60,358 nucleotides of DNA from Rodentolepis nana (Eukaryota > Platyhelminthes > Cestoda > Cyclophyllidea > Hymenolepididae), in contig UZAE01012123.1 of the NCBI GenBank assembly GCA_900617975.1, positions 1 to 60,358 of the forward strand, in the 5' to 3' direction. Positions 52,802 through 60,358 of the stretch are shown in pieces (position 1 is the stretch's first letter; each line of letters opens with the position of its first letter). A model generated the notes under the pieces. It was given only the letters and a program-made list of their open reading frames with translations. It made no database searches and was not told where the DNA came from. Position numbers and translations under genes: made by a program.

Positions 52802-53042
52802 CTATCGTGTTCGATTGTGATTATTTATTTAAAGTTCGCGTAGAGCCATTTGACGTTGGCTGCGTAAGATGCACGCCTTTTGTGAAAGGCTTTGTGGCCA
52901 TTTCTTGTGCATTCTAAGTTAGTTCTCCCAATTCCACAAGTGAGGGTTACTGTTCTGATCTCGTTTATTGCCCTTATTTTCCATTTATTCGGGCTTTGGT
53001 GTTTGTCGTTTCTTTATTGCTCAATTTTTTTATTTAAATGAA

Positions 53043-53076
<34 letters not shown>

Positions 53077-53388
53077 ATATATATTCATTTTTATAATAGA
53101 TTAAACTAATCATCTGGTTATATGCCATTCTAATAATTATTATGAATTAGCGTAGCCTTGCTCTATACAAATTTAGTCTTGCAGGTGAATTTGTTTTAGC
53201 TATCTACCATTCCATTGTATGCCCACTGCCGTTGAATAATTTGCGGTGTATTCAAGGCTAACTGACGGGGTCTTATAGACCCACGAGGTATTTTTTACTT
53301 CCTGTGGAATATCGGGGTATCGTAAGTACATATCGTTTGAAATCTTTTTTTGAAAAAACGATTTCTGCTTCTGTCAATATGCTATTAA
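52802..53388 (+). repeat. 587-bp duplicate, copy A, ending at a single N (53389)
   Basis: The sequence is repeated at 57616-58202 with a constant offset of 4814 and no visible difference, including the length of the AT microsatellite. It ends exactly at the N at 53389. I read it as the end of one contig that overlaps the start of another. Confidence 0.9.
53036..53090. repeat. Near-palindromic AT microsatellite (also at 57850-57904)
   Basis: Two AT runs are separated by one TT step and bordered by AAATGAAATAT on the left and ATATTCATTT on the right, making an almost perfect inverted repeat of about 55 bp. The duplicate at 57850-57904 has the same length. Confidence 0.85.
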
Positions 53389-53389
53389 N

Positions 53390-53716
53390 AAAGGGATGTG
53401 CGATAGACTTACCTCCACGTGGCGCACCCTGGGCAACGTATACTCATACGGCAAAAAAGTCTATTAACCGGCATTTGACATCTGACTTCAAACTACCATG
53501 ACCCCCCTGGTTGTCATATTCGACCCCTTCCACAGTACTCACCTTACCTTTTTCTCTAACTTTGTGTCTGTCTGCCTCTTTTGCATCTGTGAATCGCTTT
53601 TCTGTTCCCCACCCCTCGACTTTCTGCTACTTTGATGAACCTTCCCTCTGTGAAGCCCGAAGTCAGCTAAATGGCTAATGATATCTATCAAAACGCCTGC
53701 CATTTGAAATAAGTAA
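53390..53716 (+). repeat. SINE-like retroposon copy 16, at a contig edge
   Basis: This is a full-length sense copy that begins right after the N at 53389, so its left flank and target-site duplication are lost. CACGTG is intact, and the tail ends AAATAAGTAAATACATTAATG. A contig that starts inside a dispersed repeat is a typical place for a wrong join. Confidence 0.88.
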
Positions 53717-56183
53717 ATACATTAATGATGAAATAATACGCTTTGCTTAAAGGCGCGTTAATTTTAATGATTGCAGTTTCTTCATAAGAACAAGAATTGC
53801 GTATCGCTTTCAATTTATTCGATTTTTGACAAAAGAAACCTAATTATTGCTGCTAAATTTTCCTCTCACTTAGTGATGAAGGACAATGCAACTGAAGGCA
53901 TTTTACCGTATTTATTTAGAATTTAATTACCTTAAATTGGGAATATATGGCGACATTCATTTCTCGCTTTTAAGAGGCAAATGTATTGTTCTGCTAAAGG
54001 ACATGCACAACTTCAAAAAATAGTCTATATTATTTTCAGTAATTTTAGAAAAAATTTGGGATGTACTTTTTTCAATCTATAGTTAAAGAGACAAATTTAT
54101 ATTGACTATAAATGTAATAGTGAAACACATAACCACTTATATTGAAAAAGTATTATCGAATTATATACATTTCATCTCATGGCCGATTCTATAATGCTTA
54201 CATTCCGAGTGTTTTCATTAAGTTAGAAAAGTTAACTCACACTCATGCACCGTTATTAATCGGCTTTGTACCTTGGCTTATACAGATTGATTATTTTGTT
54301 CAAGATTTTCCTCAACGGTAAATATTATTCTTTGCGTTCATGCAAAATCAAAGTTTTAAAATTAACAAAGGCTAAATTTTGTTTAAAAATATTAATCTCC
54401 GTTTGAACCTTTACTGTTAGTATACGTGATCAAGCATTGATTGATTAAGTAAGTAAGTAGATTTTCAGTTTATCCTACTATTTTATTTACGAATACTTTA
54501 TGTATTATCATCTTGAATCTTAACATTAGTTTCTTTCAAAATGTACCGATAATAAAAACGTTTTTCTGTGAATGTTAATTTATTTTTCAATATGCACGCA
54601 TTTTTTGATTTGCTTGAAAGGGCAACCATTGTTAAGATCAAATATAAATATTGCTAACATTATTTCGGACAATCTTCATTTCATGGATAAAAATTCGCAT
54701 TTTATCAATAGGTGAGTAGAGGTCTCCATTTTATCTTCAATTTTTATTTACGTGGTTTGATCCAACATTGTCATTAAAAGTACATTGGTTCAAGTCACTG
54801 CCTGACCACTTTTAATTATTAGCGCACATTATTTCAATGCTTAGTTAACGTTAAAATCTCGCAATTCATTTGCTTTGATGTGTGAACACAACTCAAATAT
54901 GAATGACAATCATTAATCAATCAATAGCGTCCTTATAAAATTTAATTTTGGCATTTAATACTTTAGCAAAGAATTTTATACATAATCAGTTTTAATAAGA
55001 GCATTCTATTCGAAATTTTTTTTCTTTACAACAGTTATATATATTTATTTATCTATTTATTTATCTAATTGCTTAAAAGACCATTGTACTAATGAAAATA
55101 GACCTCAGTTGTAATTTGCTTTCTTTATCATTAATCATCTGTTCCCAGAAAACTCTATTAAAATTTGAATGTACTGCGTCCTTGCGATCTTCCGTTTCAT
55201 TTAAAGAAAAACTATCAAACTTCTGTCTTCCCAAAGTCAACGTCAAATCCATAGATTTGAGCTCTGACTATTGAAATTTTACTGATAATTCTCTTTGCTT
55301 GCCTTATCTTAAAATATAAGCACTTACCTTATTGAAGTAGGCATTAAAATTTTACCTTCCAATAAATGTTAGCACTTCCCATATTTGGCCTTGAATCGAA
55401 GGTTTGTAAACTTGATTGATTACCAGAACCTTCTTAAAATATTAGTGATTTCATCTTAAGGCATGAAAGACTAATATCTTCAAAGGAAACTCGACCAAAT
55501 TGAAACCTTTTAATATAGTAATTAATCATAGCGCATTTTGCGATTGAGTTCACGAATAAGCTATTAATTATCTCATTTTTAGGAAGCATCCCACTAGTAA
55601 ACATTTATTCTCCCGAGCAAAATATTTTAATGCGGGAAAATACTGCAAGCATTAGTATAAATGTTCAAAAATCTTTATTGCTACTTCTAACTACTTCATA
55701 TTCATGGCTTTTTAAACAATGCAACTTTTTTAGTCAAAATAGGCTGAGATTCTTCTTTATTTAATGACTCCTGAAGTTGACAAAACACTTTGATGTGAAG
55801 ATAGTGTAAATAAGAGAAAAGTATTGTAAACCAATTCGTTTTAAATATACTAACATTGCTCAGCTCAGCTACATTGAAATATTGACATTGATCGAGATTG
55901 TAATAGAAGTATAAGCTTTTTTTTCAAAATTTAAAAAATTTTTCTGAATATTTTTTTTTGCCCGAATCATAGGGCTAGTTTATGATGAGAACACATTCTC
56001 CCCTCGCCTATAATTAAATACCATTTGCGGGAAATGGAGTGACGCGTCTAGTGGAAAATAAGGTGCTGGAAGGAGACGACGGCCCAATAAAAACTGTTTT
56101 TAATGGGAAGCAGAATTAAAGACTTTTTGTGCATTTTTTGGATTGCTTTAAGGGTGTTTTTCTGCCTCTCTAGGTTTAAATAC
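53717..56183. other. Intronic or misplaced contig sequence, nothing seen
   Basis: AT-rich sequence without a recognisable exon or repeat. All of it belongs to the contig whose placement is doubtful. Confidence 0.5.
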
Positions 56184-56192
56184 CCTGAAATT

Positions 56193-56570
56193 TGTTTATT
56201 CATTTGCATCAAATGGCAGGCGTTTTGATAGTTATCATTAGCTCTTTAGTTGACTTCTGGCTTTACAGAGGAGAAGGAACATTAAAGTGACAAAAATGGC
56301 TTTACAGAGGAGAAGGAACATTAAAGTGAAAAGAAAGTCGAGAGGAGGGGGGAGGAACAGAAGAGTGTTTTAAAGATGTAAAAGAGACAGACACAAAGGT
56401 AGAAAAAAGGTGAAGTGAGTACTGTTGAAGAAGTCGAATATGCCATACAATGGAGTGATGGTAGTTTGAAGTCAGAAGTCAATTGTCGGTTAATATACTT
56501 TTTGGGGTATGAGCATACGGTGCCCAAGATACACCACGTGAAGGTAAGTCTATGGAGCACTTCTAGTTAT
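56193..56570 (-). repeat. SINE-like retroposon copy 17, internal 39-bp duplication
   Basis: This is an inverted full-length copy. The flanks CCTGAAATT (56184-56192) and CCTGAAATT (56571-56579) are exact. A 39-bp unit (GGCTTTACAGAGGAGAAGG...) is tandemly repeated at 56259-56297 and 56298-56336, in the same part of the element as the duplication in copy 11. CACGTG and the antisense donor AAGGTAAGTC are present. Confidence 0.9.
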
Positions 56571-57230
56571 CCTGAAATTGTAATGATTAACAATATTATT
56601 CATCGATTTTCCATTGAGATGGCACAGCTCGTTACATAGTTGGCTTCTTACATGTTGACGATTTTACGACCTAGCTTGTGAGCAGAATCTGCCTAATGGC
56701 TTTTCTTGAAGTCCTGGAACTCAGAAGCATGACGCAGTATTGAATATCTATTATAGCCATTTTGTCGGCCAATAGTTTTCCCATTTCTAAAAAATGTTCC
56801 ATAGTCTACCAAGCCTAACGGACTTTTGCATTTTTACAATTGAAATATTAGCCTATTATTTGGTTGAAACTTTCGCAACATAAACGCAGCATTAAATATG
56901 GCGCGGTAACAACTATTTGAAGAAAGAAAAGAATTGTTTCATTTGATGTTCGAATCTACATTAACGCGACATAAAATCACGTTATAGGGAGTACCAAGAG
57001 TATATTAATTTATTTATATATAAAATTATTTACATATCAAAGAATTATCGTCCCCATAGAATAGATATAAAATTCTTAAGTAATTTGGTAAAGGCAGATT
57101 TAAGCTGGAATCTAGTGATACCGTTTTGAAATATTTGTGGCAAAAGCATTTTTCAACCACTTACTGAATAAAATGGACAACCTTAAACAGTTTGATCCCG
57201 TTTATTTTGTGACGAAAAATTTGTGTCTGT

Positions 57231-57546
57231 GGGGTTTGAGATAGACTTACCTCCACGTGGTGCACCCTGGGCAACGTATTCTCATACGGCAAAAAAGTCT
57301 ATTAACCGGCAGTTGACCTCTGACCCCACAGTATGTCATATTCGACCACTTCCATAGTTCTACATCACAAATTTTCTAAATTTTCAACCTTCGTCTTTGA
57401 AACACTCTTCTGTTCCGCCCCCCCCCCCCAACTTTTTTCGCTTTGAGGTTCCTTCCCTTCTGTGAAGCCTGAAGTCAACTAAAGGGCTAATGATAACCAT
57501 CAAAACGCCTGCCATTTGATATAAATAAATAAATAAAATAAATAAC
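57231..57546 (+). repeat. SINE-like retroposon copy 18, exact 11-bp TSD
   Basis: This is a full-length sense copy between exact TTTGTGTCTGT repeats (57220-57230 and 57547-57557). It has a long ATAAATA-type tail, a C run at 57418-57429 and intact CACGTG. A short deletion removes CTTCAAACTACCATGA. Confidence 0.95.
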
Positions 57547-57615
57547 TTTGTGTCTGTAGATCTTACTGTGATAATTTAAAGATATTATTTAATACTGCAT
57601 CAAACTAAATAATTN

Positions 57616-57856
57616 CTATCGTGTTCGATTGTGATTATTTATTTAAAGTTCGCGTAGAGCCATTTGACGTTGGCTGCGTAAGATGCACGCCTTTTGTGAA
57701 AGGCTTTGTGGCCATTTCTTGTGCATTCTAAGTTAGTTCTCCCAATTCCACAAGTGAGGGTTACTGTTCTGATCTCGTTTATTGCCCTTATTTTCCATTT
57801 ATTCGGGCTTTGGTGTTTGTCGTTTCTTTATTGCTCAATTTTTTTATTTAAATGAA

Positions 57857-57890
<34 letters not shown>

Positions 57891-58202
57891 ATATATATTC
57901 ATTTTTATAATAGATTAAACTAATCATCTGGTTATATGCCATTCTAATAATTATTATGAATTAGCGTAGCCTTGCTCTATACAAATTTAGTCTTGCAGGT
58001 GAATTTGTTTTAGCTATCTACCATTCCATTGTATGCCCACTGCCGTTGAATAATTTGCGGTGTATTCAAGGCTAACTGACGGGGTCTTATAGACCCACGA
58101 GGTATTTTTTACTTCCTGTGGAATATCGGGGTATCGTAAGTACATATCGTTTGAAATCTTTTTTTGAAAAAACGATTTCTGCTTCTGTCAATATGCTATT
58201 AA
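57616..58202 (+). repeat. 587-bp duplicate, copy B, starting after a single N (57615)
   Basis: No difference from 52802-53388 is visible. It begins immediately after the N at 57615 and runs on into unique sequence (AACATGAGCTACC), which is probably the true continuation of the contig ending at 53388. Confidence 0.9.
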
Positions 58203-58499
58203 AACATGAGCTACCGATGTCTTTGCGATTGTTTTATCGAAATCATTCAATTTCACCTCATCTTTATTCACCTGACAGCTACGTCATTAACAGTTATGTA
58301 TTTAGCTATCCAACTCAACTATTTTCCTATTGTTTCTATATGACCAAAAAAATTTAATCATGCGATAGTGTACGCACTCACCGCTCCAATATGTTGGAAA
58401 GGAGGGAGTTTTAACAGAAGGGGAACTTGTGCATTTAAAAATAACCTTTCAAAATTTAATTATTGGATTCAGGTTGTGTGGTTTATACTTTCTGGGATT

Positions 58500-58805
58500 G
58501 GGGTGTGCGATAGACTTACCTCCACGTGGTGCACCCTGGGCAACGTATATTCATACGGCAAAAAGTCTATTAACTGGCAGTTGACTCACTTCAAACTACC
58601 CTCACCCCATTGTATGTCATATTCGACTACTTTCACAGTACTCACCTCACCTTTTTCTACCTTCGTCTTTGAAGCACTCTTCTGTTCCCCCCCCCCTCTC
58701 GACTTTTTTCCCACTTTGATGTTCCTTCCCCTATGTGAAGACTGAAGTCAACTAAAGGGCTAATGATAACCATCAAGACGCCTGCCATTTGATATAAATA
58801 AATAA
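58500..58805 (+). repeat. SINE-like retroposon copy 19, exact 15-bp TSD
   Basis: ATACTTTCTGGGATT flanks the element exactly (58485-58499 and 58806-58820). Start, E-box and ATAAATA tail are all intact. The head shows the pairing seen across the family: TAGACTT (58511-58517) with AAGTCTA (58563-58569), and the hairpin CGTAT-ATTC-ATACG (58544-58557). This is the best single copy to represent the family. Confidence 0.95.
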
Positions 58806-58820
58806 ATACTTTCTGGGATT

Positions 58821-59769
58821 TATTCTACCACTTCGTATTCTAATGTCCGAATTTTAACTTTTATCACCATTTCACGAGTAAATTCTGTTTGCCGTGTCCA
58901 GAGTTTATTAAGCAGTTTATAGGCAGACGAAAACGCTTTGGGTGCATAGTTACTTTCACACTTTTGCTATTTCCAGTCTTGCCATGGTGAGGTCAAGCGC
59001 TATTCATCGATTGTTCCAGGGAGTGGAAAGGAGGTAGGGTGGATTTGTGAAGGAACCGTGGCCACGGTCTCCTAATCCCTTTCGGGGATATTTTTTACCT
59101 AATCTTTATCAATTTACGATTTGGTTGTTTCTTCGTAGTACTAGTGTTTCTAGTTTCTCTCTATAAGTGGGCGCCTTCATCGTTAGATCGGATTTGATAG
59201 AGTTCGCTACCGCATCGAGTAATAGAGGACGGAATGGGAAAATTTTTATTTAAGAGTAATGTAAACAACTTCACGTCAACCTGATGAGATTGCTACTCCC
59301 GTTGGGCGTCTGGGTTCATTTGGTCGTCCACTTTTTCAATTAATAAATATGAATAGTCAAATAACTTTGCCAGGTATTTTGTGTTAACTTCGAAATGTCA
59401 ACTAACGTATTTTGTCCAGGACAGTTTTGTATTTGATGGTCCTAAGTTGTCGTCGCTGGTAGTGATGGGTTTCGTTAATTGAACATTTCCCACAATTAAG
59501 CTTTTCAAGTTTCAATTCTCTCAGATTTAATCCTAGATTTTCTGGTTCAGTTAGTGTCCGGTATTGACTATCCGCTCATATAGCCTCTGTACAATCGCCT
59601 TTTTTGTTACAAAGACGTATTATTTATGTTATGGCATGATTTAATTGGATGATTCCTATTTGAAGTATTACCCTCGTATGATAAGCTCAATTAACAGAAA
59701 TGTTTGTATCATATTTTTCTTGAACACGCATTTTTCATCTCATGTGACTTCACTTATCTTGAATTCCAG
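58821..59769. other. 3' part of the CASC3 intron
   Basis: The sequence is slightly less AT-rich than its surroundings and no exon is identified. CTGATGAG at 59281 is not followed by the rest of a hammerhead core. Confidence 0.5.
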
Positions 59770-59855
59770 CCCCTAGTGCTTCGGTTGCCGAGAGAGACAA
59801 GCCCCAAGTGTCTGTTGGACCGGCTGGCGATTCTGCGCCTCAGGATGGTAAATAG
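59770..59855 (+). CDS. CASC3: CASC3 second exon (terminal or continuing)
   Basis: After the acceptor ATTCCAG the phase left by the first exon (one base) continues without a stop for 28 codons. The residues are APSASVAERDKPQV, then SVGPAGDSAPQDGK, then TAG at 59853-59855. This gives a 567-residue protein. Just before the stop lies GATG|GTAAAT (59847/59848), a plausible donor, and no AATAAA appears between the stop and the window end. The exon may therefore splice on to exons outside the window. The phase match and acceptor are seen; exon identity is inferred. Confidence 0.55.
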
Positions 59856-60069
59856 GCGGATGGTGACTTAGACAAGGAGTGGATTTCTCCCTTTTCCCTG
59901 TTTTTCCCTCTATTGATTATAATTCTTCTACCTTCTCTCATTTGACGCTTCACTAACATTTAAACTTCAGATATGTATACATTTGGACTATCATGCTTCT
60001 TAGCCTTGGTGTATTAATCCCCTTCCATATTTTTGTAAATCATTACTTATGTGTTCTCTGCTAAAGTTA
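59856..60069 (+). other. 3' UTR or next intron of CASC3
   Basis: The sequence is pyrimidine-rich, with no polyadenylation signal AATAAA before the retroposon at 60070. This fits an intron somewhat better than a 3' UTR. Confidence 0.4.
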
Positions 60070-60358
60070 TTATTATATCAAATGGCAGGCGTTTTGATTG
60101 TTATCATTAGCCCTTTAGTTGACTTCGGTCTTCACAGAGGGGAAGGAACATCAAAGTGTAAAAAAATTCAAGAGGGGGGGGGGTGGACAGAAGAGTGTAT
60201 CAAAGAAGGTAGATAAGGTGGAAAAAAGGTGGGATGAGTACTGTGAAAGTAGTCGAATATGACATGCATTGAGGTCATGGTAGTTTGAAGTCAACTGCCA
60301 AGTAATAGACTTTTTTGCCGTATGAGTATACGTTGCCCAGGGTGCACCACGTGGAGGT
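60070..60358 (-). repeat. SINE-like retroposon copy 20, cut by the window end
   Basis: This inverted copy runs off the window inside its head at CCACGTGGAGGT, so only the last bases of the 5' end are missing. CACGTG is intact. A G run at 60174-60183 lies in the C-rich centre of the family. Confidence 0.9.

Larger units (their letters stand above)
51367..59769 (+). other. CASC3 intron, length inflated by misassembly
   Basis: The donor is GTTAGT at 51367 and the acceptor is CTTGAATTCCAG ending at 59769. No further convincing coding exon is seen between them, though a short one could be missed. The intron carries five retroposon copies or fragments and the 587-bp duplicate flanked by Ns. If the contig 53390-57614 is misplaced, the true intron is about 3.6 kb. 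Confidence 0.7.

Noticed and set aside
53304..58357. Repeated peptide MEYRGIVSTYRLKSFFEK at 53304 and 58118
   Set aside because: It is caused by the 587-bp duplicate at contig ends and is not a gene family.
59281..59330. CTGATGAG, hammerhead ribozyme core start
   Set aside because: The second core (GAAA) and closing stems are missing nearby.
1..60358. CRISPR array, operons, bacterial mobile elements, viral genes
   Set aside because: The direct repeats present are dispersed retroposons and microsatellites. No regular spacer array, prokaryotic gene cluster or viral protein frame is seen.

Overview
This is nuclear DNA from an animal, most likely an invertebrate. It is AT-rich (about one third G+C by eye), gene-poor and has long intergenic stretches. 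It holds a spliced gene, a 5'-UTR-type intron and dispersed retroposons with target-site duplications. There is no bacterial gene organisation. The long intron and base composition would suit a flatworm or another lophotrochozoan, but I see nothing that fixes the taxon.

Layout. Positions 1-45,800 hold no gene I can support. This stretch is AT-rich DNA with about a dozen copies of one short (about 305-330 bp) SINE-like retroposon family, simple repeats, many pure C/G runs and one sequencing gap (38777-38846). A minus-strand gene (CDS 46093-47616) encodes a 507-residue nuclear-looking protein with a C-x2-C...H-x3-H finger. Upstream of it are a 237-bp 5'-UTR intron and three evenly spaced CCAAT boxes. 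About 2.1 kb further right a divergent plus-strand gene begins (49749 onward). It encodes the exon-junction-complex component CASC3 (MLN51/Barentsz), with both halves of the eIF4AIII-binding SELOR domain intact. Its large first coding exon ends at 51366, and a short in-phase exon lies at 59770-59855. The intron between them carries five further retroposon copies or fragments plus an assembly problem.

The main discovery is the retroposon family: 20 copies or fragments in 60 kb, in both orientations. Target-site duplications of 9-15 bp are exact for several copies. The tail is ATAAATA-type, the 5' end is fixed and could fold (7-bp outer stem, 5-bp inner hairpin), most copies carry a CACGTG E-box, and the antisense strand carries a near-perfect splice donor (GAG|GTAAGT). 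Internal T5 runs argue against an ordinary Pol III SINE, so its class is open.

The main technical finding is a 587-bp segment present twice without a visible difference (52802-53388 and 57616-58202), each copy abutting a single N. This implies that the contig between them (53390-57614) was wrongly placed between two contigs that overlap, inflating the CASC3 intron by about 4.8 kb.
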